Below are positions 1 through 8,601 of a stretch of 64,000 nt of DNA, one piece after another (position 1 is the stretch's first letter; each line of letters opens with the position of its first letter). The stretch spans positions 124,001 through 188,000 of the forward strand of contig JAVKDD010000011.1 in assembly GCA_040222455.1 (NCBI GenBank), written 5' to 3'. The notes beneath the pieces are model-generated. The model saw only the letters and a program-made list of their open reading frames with translations, was not told the DNA's origin and ran no database searches. Origin of the DNA: RHLJ01 sp040222455. GTDB taxonomy: Bacteria > Bacteroidota > Rhodothermia > Balneolales > Balneolaceae. The position numbers and the translations under genes are program-made.

Positions 1-1668
1 AGCTACAAGATTGGCAACACCTACTTTATTTGGATCGTCAAGAAGTAATCCGCCATCTATCTTTAACTCAAATTGGACGAGCGGAAGTTCTGTATTTTCA
101 ATTCCATGAACAGCTAATCCATTACTAAGTTCTTCTTCCCAAACATTTGGTACGGCAACATCAGGACTGTTACCATATGGGGGTTCAACCGAGCGGTCGA
201 AACTAGAAGGAGTTCGCTCATAGGTAGTCTCTTCAGGTAAAGTGAAAGACTCATTAGCTCCGCTTTCTGTTATTGATTCTTCCGATACTTCTGCGAGCTC
301 TGAACCATCAAGTGCAAGCTCAGCCTGACCTTTAGGGATAAAACTTGTAGCAACAAAATCCTTGTCTTTTATATATTGATCATACACTCTAAGAACATCT
401 TCTCGGGTAACAGCGAGTGTTTTCTTGATATCTTCATTTATATATCCAGGGTTGTCTGCGAAGATATTGTATTGAGCAAGGTTGAATGCTTTTCCAAGTA
501 CACTTGAAAGCCCATTATAGAATTGTGTTTCAATTCCTGCTTTAATTCGATTTAAATCAGCTTCAGAAAAACCTTCCTCTTCAAATCGTTCAAAACCTTC
601 ATAAATAGCAGTTTCAACATCGTTTAAATTCGTATTTGGAAAGGCACGAACCATTAAATAAACTTCACCAGAAATTTCAGAATTATTATTAAATAGCCCC
701 ACATTAGAAGTGAGTTCTTTTTCATCAATAAGTACTTTATTAAGTGGAGCTTTTTTGCCAGTAGCTAATAATTGTGTTAGAATATCTAATGCATAAGCAT
801 CATTGTGATATAAATCTACTCCAGGCCAAACCATTCTAAGTTCAGGAAGTCGAGCAAAATTATCTTCGTAATAAAGTTTCTTGGTTTCGCTAAGAGAGGC
901 TAGTTGATCAGGTAGTGGAGTTATTTCCTGTCCTCGCGGAATTTCATCAAAATATTTATGAACCCATTCTTTCGCTTGAGCTACATCAAAATCACCTGCA
1001 ATAACTAATGTAGCATTGTTTGGGACATACCATTTGTTATAGAAATCTTTTACGTCTGCAAGAGTAGCATTTTGTAAGTCTTCAAGCGAACCGATTACTT
1101 GCCAATTATATGGATGACTTTCAGGGTACATATTTTTGCCAATAACATAATTTGCATGTCCATAAGGTTGATTATCGACTCCTTGTCTTTTTTCATTTTT
1201 TACAACTTGTTTTTCTTTTGCAACTACAGCTTCAGTTACTGTATTAATAAAATAGCCCAGTTTATCAGCTTCCGCCCAGATCATCTTCTCAAGAGCGTCG
1301 TTAGGAACAGTTTGGAAGTAATTTGTTCGATCTCTACTTGTAGAACCATTAGCACCTGAACCTCCAATTCGGCTACTCATTTTATCAAGACCTCCTTTTC
1401 CTAAGTTTTCAGATTCAAGGAATAAGAGATGTTCAAATAAATGAGCGAAACCAGTTTTTCCTTCTAATTCTCTGGAAGATCCAACATGAAAAGTAAGAGC
1501 TACAGCAGTAACGGGATCAGAATCATCTTGATGGAAGATAACTTCAAGACCATTATCGAGAGTCATTTTTTCATATTCAACGGAGAAGTCTTGCTTCTGT
1601 GGCGAACAGGAAATGATTAATAGGGAAAGTGATAATAGTGATAGGAGAGAAAATTGGATTCTATTCAT
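1..1668 (-). CDS. M16 family zinc metallopeptidase lipoprotein (3' end outside window)
   Basis: The reading frame starts at the ATG at 1668 and stays open to base 1, so 556 codons are visible and the C-terminus is missing. Residues 1-21 form a lipoprotein signal ending in an IISC lipobox (Cys21). The inverted zinc motif HLFEH is at about residues 76-80, and a downstream KEKQVVKNEKR stretch supplies the expected third zinc-ligand glutamate. This is the layout of M16 (insulinase/pitrilysin-like) peptidases, which usually carry an active first half and a second non-catalytic half. A second half appears to begin near the window edge. It probably sits in the periplasm, attached to a membrane, and degrades peptides. 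It is divergent from the DUF3109-rpoN pair. The family call is firm; the substrate is unknown. Confidence 0.9.
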   Translation of the reverse strand, partial: MNRIQFSLLSLLSLSLLIISCSPQKQDFSVEYEKMTLDNGLEVIFHQDDSDPVTAVALTFHVGSSRELEGKTGFAHLFEHLLFLESENLGKGGLDKMSSRIGGSGANGSTSRDRTNYFQTVPNDALEKMIWAEADKLGYFINTVTEAVVAKEKQVVKNEKRQGVDNQPYGHANYVIGKNMYPESHPYNWQVIGSLEDLQNATLADVKDFYNKWYVPNNATLVIAGDFDVAQAKEWVHKYFDEIPRGQEITPLPDQLASLSETKKLYYEDNFARLPELRMVWPGVDLYHNDAYALDILTQLLATGKKAPLNKVLIDEKELTSNVGLFNNNSEISGEVYLMVRAFPNTNLNDVETAIYEGFERFEEEGFSEADLNRIKAGIETQFYNGLSSVLGKAFNLAQYNIFADNPGYINEDIKKTLAVTREDVLRVYDQYIKDKDFVATSFIPKGQAELALDGSELAEVSEESITESGANESFTLPEETTYERTPSSFDRSVEPPYGNSPDVAVPNVWEEELSNGLAVHGIENTELPLVQFELKIDGGLLLDDPNKVGVANLVA

Positions 1669-1785
1669 CGTTGTATAAAATTTGAGTTTTTAGACCAACT
1701 AGAGACGAATATATGGTAGTTATGTTTCTAAAACTGTTAAAGAATGATTTTTCAAAAGATAATTAGATAAGCACATATTTTGTTG

Positions 1786-1801
1786 TGGCACGATGTTTGT
1801 A
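1786..1801 (+). promoter_or_regulatory. Sigma-54-like -24/-12 element upstream of DUF3109-rpoN
   Basis: TGGCAC, five bases, then TTGTA matches the sigma-54 consensus TGGCAC-N5-TTGCA except for one base in the -12 element. It lies directly in front of the two-gene unit that encodes sigma-54 itself. The predicted start of transcription falls at about 1812, on the chosen start codon of the first gene, so a leaderless message or a chance match are both possible. The same bases also contain GATGTTTG, one mismatch from the Bacteroidota -7 box TAnnTTTG. Confidence 0.3.
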
Positions 1802-1810
1802 TATTCCAAT

Positions 1811-2392
1811 ATGATAAAAGTAGGAGATACTATAATTGCCGATGATATTGCAACTACAAAGTTTGCATGCGACCTCCCTCGTTGTAAAGGAGCATGTTGT
1901 GTAGTTGGCGATGCGGGCGCACCCGTTGTAAAAGGAGAAATACCCATTCTTCACAAAGCATACCGACTTCTAAAAGATGAGTTGGATCCAAAGGCTGTTG
2001 AGATTGCTGAAAGAGATGGGGTTGTTGTAGGAAGTGAAAAAGTGGGATATGAGATTTCATGTGTAGATAATGCAGCATGTATATTCGTTAACTTTGATGA
2101 AAATGAAGTTGCATATTGCGCCATTCAAAAAGCTTATTTTGAAGGGAGATTCAACTGGGAAAAACCATTAAGCTGTCATCTGTTTCCTGTTAGACTAAAA
2201 AAAATTGCTGGCTTTGATTATGCCAATTTCGAATATGTTCCTAAAATATGTTCGGCAGCATGTGAAAAAGCGGAACAGGAAGGGACGTATCTAGCCGAAT
2301 TTTTAGAACGTCCACTTGTAAGAAGATATGGACAGGATTGGTACGATGAGTTTTTAGCTGCTTGCGAATATGTCAGAGCAAAAGAAGAGTAG
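1811..2392 (+). CDS. DUF3109 family cysteine-rich protein
   Basis: This soluble protein of 193 residues has many cysteines in clusters: CDLPRCKGACC near the N-terminus, then a Cys in SCVDNAAC, YCAIQ, LSCHLFPVR, and ICSAAC near the C-terminus. This pattern and the GDAGAPV stretch are typical of DUF3109, which is related to YkgJ-type putative zinc or iron-sulfur cluster proteins. No enzymatic role is established for the family. An earlier ATG exists at 1793, but the family normally begins MIxxxDT, so 1811 is preferred. It ends three bases before rpoN and is almost certainly cotranscribed with it. The family assignment is confident, the function unknown. Confidence 0.88.
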   Translation: MIKVGDTIIADDIATTKFACDLPRCKGACCVVGDAGAPVVKGEIPILHKAYRLLKDELDPKAVEIAERDGVVVGSEKVGYEISCVDNAACIFVNFDENEVAYCAIQKAYFEGRFNWEKPLSCHLFPVRLKKIAGFDYANFEYVPKICSAACEKAEQEGTYLAEFLERPLVRRYGQDWYDEFLAACEYVRAKEE

Positions 2393-2395
2393 ATA

Positions 2396-3895
2396 ATGCT
2401 CCGGAATCAACAAAATATAAGTCAAAAGCTTCAACAAGGGTTACAGCAGAAACTTTCTCCTCAACAACTTCAGTACATCAAATTACTGCAACTTCCTACA
2501 ATTGCGTTAGAGCAAAGGATTAAAGAAGAGCTGGAAATGAACCCCATTCTGGAAGAAATAGAAGGGATGGAGCAAACTCAAGAACGAGTGGATGCTGAAG
2601 AAGTTAAAGAAGAAAAAGAGGAGGCACTTGAAAGTTTAGAAGAACATGATGTGGATTGGGATGAATTTGATAATAACACTGAATATGATGGAGAAAGTTA
2701 TTCTATTCCTACTCATCCCGATCTTGAAGAATGGAGAGACTTACCAAATCCGTATAACGAGACTTTACTTGAAGAACTAGAAAATCAGGTCGCACTACTG
2801 AATCTTTCAGAAGAAGAACTACTAATAGCTGATCAGATTTTAGGTTCATTAGACGAAGATGGTTATTTCCGGCGCGAGTTGATTGCAATTGCTGATAATA
2901 TTGCTTTCAATCATGGCATTTATTTAGAAAATGAAGACGTAGAAAGGATTCGTAAAAAAATTCAAAAACTAGACCCAATTGGTATTGCGTCTACAAGTTT
3001 ACAAGATTGTTTGCTTATTCAATTAAAAGAAGCTGATGAAAATTTAGAAGGCAGAAATCTTGCTATTAGAGTAGTAGAAGAAGCTTGGACTGCATTTGAA
3101 AAAAAGCATTTTAGTAAACTAGTACAAAAGTTGAATACAGATGAAGAGTCTCTGAAAGAAGCATTTGACGCAATTCGGCACATGGATCCCCGCCCCGGAT
3201 TGGTGAGCAACGGTTTAGAAGATACACAGAACTATATTGAACCCGATTTTGAAGTTTATTGGAGAGGAGCCAATCAAAGTGAAACAGGAAAGGGTGAATT
3301 TGTAATTCATTTGAATCAACGGAATGCACCTTCGTTAAGGATTTCGCCTGAATACCGACAAATGTGGGATGAGATAAAGGCTAAAAAGCAAAAAGCAGAC
3401 GCTCAAACACAACAGTTTATGAAAGGAAAAATCGATTCTGCAAATTGGTTTATAGAATCGATAAAGCAACGCCAAAATACCTTGATGAATACGATGAAGA
3501 CGATTGTAGCTCTTCAGGAAGACTTTTTCAAATTTGGGGATGGTTTAAAACCAATGATTTTAAAAGATGTTGCAGAACGTATTGGGATGGATATTTCTAC
3601 GGTTTCAAGAGTTGTAAATGGGAAATACGTACAGACTAATTACGGAGTATATGAACTCAAGTATTTTTTTAATGAAGGACTGGAAACCGAAAGTGGGGAA
3701 GAAGTATCAAATCGGGAAGTAAAGAATATACTTCAATCTATTATTGATAACGAAGACAAGAGAAACCCGTTAAGTGATCAGGCTTTAGCAGATATTCTCA
3801 ATGATAAAGGGTATAAAGTAGCCAGAAGAACAGTGAGTAAATATAGAGAACAGCTAAATGAACCCGTAGCCAGATTGAGAAAACAGATTATTTAA
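2396..3895 (+). CDS. rpoN: RNA polymerase sigma-54 factor
   Basis: This is a full-length RpoN of 499 residues. The glutamine- and leucine-rich region I that contacts enhancer-binding activators spans about residues 1-50 (LQQKLSPQQLQYIKLLQLP, EMNPILEE). A long acidic region II follows at about 55-110. The core-binding domain is in the middle, and the C-terminal DNA-binding region ends with the RpoN box ARRTVSKYRE at about residues 476-485, which reads the -24 promoter element. Sigma-54 directs core RNA polymerase to promoters that need an AAA+ activator. No such activator gene is visible in this window. The stop codon overlaps by four bases the end of the convergent gene at 3892. Confidence 0.97.
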   Translation: MLRNQQNISQKLQQGLQQKLSPQQLQYIKLLQLPTIALEQRIKEELEMNPILEEIEGMEQTQERVDAEEVKEEKEEALESLEEHDVDWDEFDNNTEYDGESYSIPTHPDLEEWRDLPNPYNETLLEELENQVALLNLSEEELLIADQILGSLDEDGYFRRELIAIADNIAFNHGIYLENEDVERIRKKIQKLDPIGIASTSLQDCLLIQLKEADENLEGRNLAIRVVEEAWTAFEKKHFSKLVQKLNTDEESLKEAFDAIRHMDPRPGLVSNGLEDTQNYIEPDFEVYWRGANQSETGKGEFVIHLNQRNAPSLRISPEYRQMWDEIKAKKQKADAQTQQFMKGKIDSANWFIESIKQRQNTLMNTMKTIVALQEDFFKFGDGLKPMILKDVAERIGMDISTVSRVVNGKYVQTNYGVYELKYFFNEGLETESGEEVSNREVKNILQSIIDNEDKRNPLSDQALADILNDKGYKVARRTVSKYREQLNEPVARLRKQII

Positions 3896-5349
3896 AGAAT
3901 AATGATTAACTCCAGCAAATCGTTAATAGAGTTACTGCTAAATATTAGAATCAACAATCCAATATTTAGAATGGTATGTAACCCAAAAGTATAGAAGATG
4001 TAACTTGCTCTTTTCTCGATAAGATATTTTGAGCTATCAAACGAGGTTAAGAAGAAAGCAAATAACCAATTTAGTACAAAAAGTAATCCTAAAAATAGAA
4101 TTAGGGTCGCGCTTCCACCCGAAAGAAATAATATTAGCATTACACTCACGATTAAAAAATCTATGTGAAACACCCACGTAAAAAGTGTTAGAGTTTGACT
4201 AAAGTGAGACATTGACGTGCTTGGAAAATATAGCCAAGCTAATGCTATTACTTGTGCAAAAATGCTGAATAAGGTCCCAATCACAAAAAGAGAGAAATAA
4301 TTTTCACCAAATAGAGCTATTTGAGGAATAGCAGAATACAATGCATCTAATCCTGTTTCGGAAATATGCAGAGAGCTAAAAATATAAACGACTAATCCGG
4401 TAAAAATAGCATGTTGAAAGAAAAGAAAAATGCCACTGATGTACGATCGCTCTCGATAACGCATTACATCATCTACAAAGAATCGGTGCCCTGTAAAAAA
4501 TCTGAAAATCAATGGTTTATACGTTTGAGAAAAAAGGATGTGAATTCCTACACTTATCCAGATAAGAACAAATACGAATATAAACCAATTAAATTGAGTA
4601 GGAGAAGTTTCAACTCTTTTTAAGGGAAGAATAAACTCATTTCCATTATCGAAATTCTTAAGTGCAGAAATTAAATTGGGATGGAGTTGAATTGCTTTAG
4701 AAAACCAATCCGATTCAAAAAAAACAAGTCTTGGATTTTGGTTAATGAGCTTGTTTAATAAATCAGCATCTTTTTTGGAAGGTTCTTTAGATAGTAAAAA
4801 CGCAGAGAGATCATTAGGTATAGAATCACTTTTTATTTCATAGATTGAAAAGTCCAATGCATTGTATGGACCGGATGTAATCTCATAAAATTCTCTATTG
4901 CTAATCTGATTTAGTTCATTTGAAATAGTCTCAAACTCTTCAATAAACTCAGCATTAAAAGATTGACTGTAAGAATATAATCCATAAGCTATTACGGTTT
5001 CATGCTCAGCATATTCAAGAATTAGGGAACTGAATTGACGAGTGATTTCATTCCTATTTTCCCGAACTTCAGATGTAGTTAAATATTTATTGTTGAAGCG
5101 AACTAGAACCTGTAAGGGATAATTCGATAACGAATCAAGGAGAGTGGGACTAACCGGATGTTTGATTTCTAAAAAATCTATACCAATTTGCTCAAAAAAA
5201 GAAAGCTGATTTGATATTTGATTCGATTCTGTAGGCGGATTACTCCAACTTATACCTAAAATAGTCTCCTGAGCATTTACAGAAATTGAAGCTTTTGGGA
5301 TTAATACCCAGATAAGAAAAAGTAATAAATATGTACTAATTCTTTTCAC
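3892..5349 (-). CDS. Unknown secreted-domain / polytopic membrane protein
   Basis: A 485-residue protein I do not recognise. Residues 1-26 are a signal peptide. Residues about 27-245 are predicted to be outside the cytoplasm and have alternating strands and helices with phrases such as ILGISWSNPP and IGIDFLEIKHP, which resemble the start of a (beta/alpha)8 glycosidase-like barrel. From about 250 to the end there are six or seven hydrophobic segments, loosely like a Yip1 or DUF-type integral membrane domain. The start codon is GTG at 5349, directly abutting the miaB stop, so it is the last gene of the pgsA-pgpA-pyrE-miaB unit and is probably translationally coupled. The fold suggestion is inference only. 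Confidence 0.8.
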   Translation of the reverse strand: MKRISTYLLLFLIWVLIPKASISVNAQETILGISWSNPPTESNQISNQLSFFEQIGIDFLEIKHPVSPTLLDSLSNYPLQVLVRFNNKYLTTSEVRENRNEITRQFSSLILEYAEHETVIAYGLYSYSQSFNAEFIEEFETISNELNQISNREFYEITSGPYNALDFSIYEIKSDSIPNDLSAFLLSKEPSKKDADLLNKLINQNPRLVFFESDWFSKAIQLHPNLISALKNFDNGNEFILPLKRVETSPTQFNWFIFVFVLIWISVGIHILFSQTYKPLIFRFFTGHRFFVDDVMRYRERSYISGIFLFFQHAIFTGLVVYIFSSLHISETGLDALYSAIPQIALFGENYFSLFVIGTLFSIFAQVIALAWLYFPSTSMSHFSQTLTLFTWVFHIDFLIVSVMLILFLSGGSATLILFLGLLFVLNWLFAFFLTSFDSSKYLIEKRASYIFYTFGLHTILNIGLLILIFSSNSINDLLELIIIL

Positions 5350-6708
5350 TTAGGCTTCTACAGCGAATCCGTAAAACTCAGTAATGGTTGTTTTTTGGAT
5401 AGGTTTTGCAATTAATGTGGCAGAAGTACAATCTGTGATTTCAACTTCTACATAGTCGCCTTTCTCAAAATCTCTACGATCAAAAACAGCGATTTTATTG
5501 GTATCCGTTCTACCACTTACTTGTTCTTCCGACTTCTTGCTAGTTCCTTCAACCAAAACAAGATGACGAGTTCCTATCTCTTTAAGATTACGTTCTTTTT
5601 GAATATTCATCTGTTGAGTTATGATCTCAGACAAACGTCGTTTTTTAGTTTCTTCAGGCACGTCATCTTCAAACTTACGATGCGCAAGTGTTCTTTCTCG
5701 CTCAGAATAAGCAAACATATAGGCAAGATCGTATCCAACTTCTTTCATCAATGTCATAGTGCCTTGATGCTCATCTTCAGTTTCTCCACAAAATCCTGCA
5801 ATAATATCAGTTGATAGAGAAACACCCGGAATTATTTCTCGCATATTTCTAGTAAGCGCTAAATACTGCGCTCGAGTATAAGGGCGTCGCATACGTTCGA
5901 GCATGGAATCACTCCCCGCTTGTGCTGGAATGTGAATGTAGCTGCATAAGTTTGGACGCTCTGCAATTAAATGAAGTAAATCGTTTGGGAAATCTTTTGG
6001 GTGAGGGGAAGAAAATCTGAACCGAATTTCTGGGTTAATTAAGCTGGCTGCATCCATCAATGCTGTAAATGTATTTTCTCCATCTTTGTAAGAGTTTACA
6101 TTTTGGCCAAGAAGAGTTACTTCTTTGTAACCTTGGTCACTTAATTGTCTGATTTCACGAAGTATGCTTTCCATGGGTCTGCTGCGCTCACGTCCACGAG
6201 TGAATGGTACCACACAAAATGAGCACATATTATCGCATCCTCTCATAATTGATACAAAAGATGACACCCCATTCCCAGTAGTTCGAACTGGAGCGATATC
6301 AGCATAAGTTTCCTCAAGCGAAAGAAGTACATTTACGGCTTTGCGACCATCTTCTACTTCTGCAAGTAAACGTGGTATATCTCTGTAAGCATCTGGGCCA
6401 ACAACAATATCAACTAAATGCTCTTCCTCAATAATTCGGTCTTTGATACGCTCAGCCATACAACCAAGCACCCCAACAGTTAGATTAGAATTCGTTTTTT
6501 TAATTGATCGTAGTTCTTTGAGTCGATTCCAGACTTTAGTTTCAGCATTTTCACGAATTGAACAAGTATTCACTAAAATTACATCTGCAGAATCAGGGTT
6601 AGAAGCCACAGTCATTCCATCTTCAATCAAGATTGAATTCACTATCTCTGAATCAGCAAAGTTCATTTGACAGCCGTAGGTTTCTATAAAGAATTTCTTA
6701 GTATTCAC
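5350..6708 (-). CDS. miaB: tRNA-2-methylthio-N6-dimethylallyladenosine synthase
   Basis: This radical-SAM methylthiotransferase of 452 residues adds the 2-methylthio group to i6A37 of tRNAs that read codons starting with U. The N-terminal UPF0004 domain has its three cluster cysteines at C13, C49 and C83. The radical-SAM motif CxxxCxxC is at C158, C162 and C165 (CDNMCSFC). A C-terminal TRAM domain covers roughly residues 385-450. The YGCQMNFADSE start is diagnostic of MiaB rather than RimO or MtaB. It lies 26 bases downstream of pyrE and directly upstream of the unknown membrane protein, in a five-gene minus-strand unit. Confidence 0.97.
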   Translation of the reverse strand: MNTKKFFIETYGCQMNFADSEIVNSILIEDGMTVASNPDSADVILVNTCSIRENAETKVWNRLKELRSIKKTNSNLTVGVLGCMAERIKDRIIEEEHLVDIVVGPDAYRDIPRLLAEVEDGRKAVNVLLSLEETYADIAPVRTTGNGVSSFVSIMRGCDNMCSFCVVPFTRGRERSRPMESILREIRQLSDQGYKEVTLLGQNVNSYKDGENTFTALMDAASLINPEIRFRFSSPHPKDFPNDLLHLIAERPNLCSYIHIPAQAGSDSMLERMRRPYTRAQYLALTRNMREIIPGVSLSTDIIAGFCGETEDEHQGTMTLMKEVGYDLAYMFAYSERERTLAHRKFEDDVPEETKKRRLSEIITQQMNIQKERNLKEIGTRHLVLVEGTSKKSEEQVSGRTDTNKIAVFDRRDFEKGDYVEVEITDCTSATLIAKPIQKTTITEFYGFAVEA

Positions 6709-6734
6709 TTATTTTCTATTCTAAATCTAAATTT

Positions 6735-7376
6735 CTAGTTCGGCCAAGTGTCGGGGTGGTTTCTCCAATTTGCTAAATGCTCGAGATCATCACTTGTAAC
6801 AAATCCTTTTTCTACTGCAACCTCAACAAGTGTACTGTAATCTGTTAAATTGTAAACAGGAACATTTACTGAAGCAAAATTTTCTTTTGATTTATCAAAT
6901 CCATAATTAAAAATAGAGATGATAGCCTGAACATCAGCTCCAACAAATTGAAGCACGTTAATCACTGAAATTGCAGACCCGCCAGTAGAAACTAAGTCTT
7001 CAATAACTACAGTAGGTTGACCTTTTGCAACTCCTCCTTCGATTTGATTTCCCATACCATAGTTTTTCGGTTTGGCTCTAACATATGCCATTGGCTTATT
7101 TAAAATATCAGCCACCCACGCAGCATGAGGTATACCAGCAGTAGCAGTTCCAGTAATTACTTGTGTATCAGGAAATTCTTTGTTTATAATATCTGCAAAT
7201 TTAGTAGCTATTTTTTTACGTATTTCGGGATGCTGTAACGTTAATCTATTATCACAATAAATCGGGGAATTCCATCCTGATGCCCAGGTAAACGGTTCAT
7301 TAGGTCGTAGAATAACGGCGTTAATATCTAACAAATGGGCCGCTAACTCTCGTGCAAATGCGGTATCAATAATCAT
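6735..7376 (-). CDS. pyrE: Orotate phosphoribosyltransferase
   Basis: This 213-residue enzyme transfers phosphoribose from PRPP to orotate to make OMP in pyrimidine biosynthesis. The PRPP-binding loop is clear: VVIEDLVSTGGSAISV at about residues 123-138. The N-terminal FTWASGWNSPIYCDNR stretch is the orotate site typical of the PyrE family. Length and motifs are complete. It sits 52 bases downstream of pgpA and 26 bases upstream of miaB on the same strand. No other pyrimidine genes are nearby. Confidence 0.96.
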   Translation of the reverse strand: MIIDTAFARELAAHLLDINAVILRPNEPFTWASGWNSPIYCDNRLTLQHPEIRKKIATKFADIINKEFPDTQVITGTATAGIPHAAWVADILNKPMAYVRAKPKNYGMGNQIEGGVAKGQPTVVIEDLVSTGGSAISVINVLQFVGADVQAIISIFNYGFDKSKENFASVNVPVYNLTDYSTLVEVAVEKGFVTSDDLEHLANWRNHPDTWPN

Positions 7377-7428
7377 GCGTTCTGTAAATCTTTTAAACTG
7401 ACTTTTCTCAAGACTTGCTTATGCAAGC

Positions 7429-7905
7429 TCAAAAAATTTTTGAAGAAAGTAAAATAAGAGTTTTTAAGCAGATAAGCGCATAAAATCCTGCGATTAAATC
7501 GTCGAGTAAAATACCAGTAGCACCACCAAACTTTTGAACTTTATTAATACCTAGAGGCTTCCATATATCAAAAATTCTAAAAAGTAAAAAACCAGTACTA
7601 AGTAAAATTAAATCAGTTACTAAGTTACCATAAAGAGGGATTGCAAAAAAAACGAGTGCTTGACCTGCAAACTCATCAATTACCACTTTTCCAGGATCTT
7701 TGCCCCATTCTTCTTCACAAACTGAACTTACCCAAAGGGTTAATAGGCAAGAAATGATAACGAATATGAGCGTTCCAATTACCGCGTCTATTTGAAGTAC
7801 AAAGTACATGCCAATAGTTGCAATTAAGCTACCTGCTGTGCCCGGAGCGTAAGGAAAGTAACCCGAGCCAAATCCAGAACCGATAAAAAGCATAATAGGC
7901 TTCAT
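7429..7905 (-). CDS. pgpA: Phosphatidylglycerophosphatase A
   Basis: This 158-residue inner-membrane enzyme dephosphorylates phosphatidylglycerophosphate to phosphatidylglycerol. The N-terminal GSGYFPYAPGTAGSL segment, the acidic VVIDEFAGQ motif and the C-terminal LLDDLIAGFYA segment are the conserved PgpA signature, separated by hydrophobic membrane segments. Its ATG overlaps the stop of pgsA by four bases. The two consecutive steps of phosphatidylglycerol synthesis are therefore encoded in one translationally coupled pair. Confidence 0.94.
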   Translation of the reverse strand: MKPIMLFIGSGFGSGYFPYAPGTAGSLIATIGMYFVLQIDAVIGTLIFVIISCLLTLWVSSVCEEEWGKDPGKVVIDEFAGQALVFFAIPLYGNLVTDLILLSTGFLLFRIFDIWKPLGINKVQKFGGATGILLDDLIAGFYALICLKTLILLSSKIF

Positions 7906-8492
7906 GAACTAGATGGTTTCTTAAAAACCGACTTATTTACAACGATATATTCTACTCCGGAATAGAAAGTAACTGAAGTCACAAAAATCATGAGGTAAAG
8001 TAAAATATCGGTGCTTAAAAGTAAGCGAACCCAATCACCTAAAAAGAAATCTATATTTTGAAATAACCCAACAACCAGTCCCAAATAAAGAAAGATCATT
8101 TGGATTGTCGTTTTAGCCTTAGCTGTAAAACGGGTAATCATTGGCTGTTTCTTACGGTTAGTGTACACTCTAAAAATAGTGATTACAACATCTCTGAAAA
8201 TGATAATACCAATTGCCCACCAAGGAAATTGTTCTGCATCAATAAATGGTAGGACAAAAAAGCCACTAAAAGTGAGAAATTTATCTGCGAGTGGGTCCAA
8301 AAAAATACCCAATGTGGTTTCAACTTGATATTTTCTTGCATAGTAGCCATCAAAATAATCGGTTACAGCGGCAATTATATACACTACTAACCCCAATAGT
8401 TTCAGAAGGAATTCATCCTGAAACCAGAGAAAAAGAAAAATGGGCGAAAGTATAATCCTTACTGAGCTAAGGATGTTCGGAATTCGATGCAT
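7902..8492 (-). CDS. pgsA: CDP-diacylglycerol-glycerol-3-phosphate 3-phosphatidyltransferase
   Basis: This 196-residue polytopic membrane protein makes phosphatidylglycerophosphate from CDP-diacylglycerol and glycerol 3-phosphate. The complete CDP-alcohol phosphotransferase motif D-x2-DG-x2-AR-x8-G-x3-D-x3-D is visible at about residues 45-67 (DYFDGYYAR through LDPLADK). The start MHRIPNILSSVRI is typical of PgsA. It is the first gene of the five-gene minus-strand operon and is divergent from cinA across about 110 bases. A phosphatidylserine synthase is a less likely alternative because of the N-terminal match and the pgpA partner. Confidence 0.94.
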   Translation of the reverse strand: MHRIPNILSSVRIILSPIFLFLWFQDEFLLKLLGLVVYIIAAVTDYFDGYYARKYQVETTLGIFLDPLADKFLTFSGFFVLPFIDAEQFPWWAIGIIIFRDVVITIFRVYTNRKKQPMITRFTAKAKTTIQMIFLYLGLVVGLFQNIDFFLGDWVRLLLSTDILLYLMIFVTSVTFYSGVEYIVVNKSVFKKPSSS

Positions 8493-8601
8493 TACTAAAG
8501 ATAGGAATTATTTTGTAAGTAGTAATTTTTAACTGCTGTTTGATAGATATTTGTTCCATTTTTAGTGGCATTTTGCTTTTGGAATGCAGAATTTGAAATC
8601 C

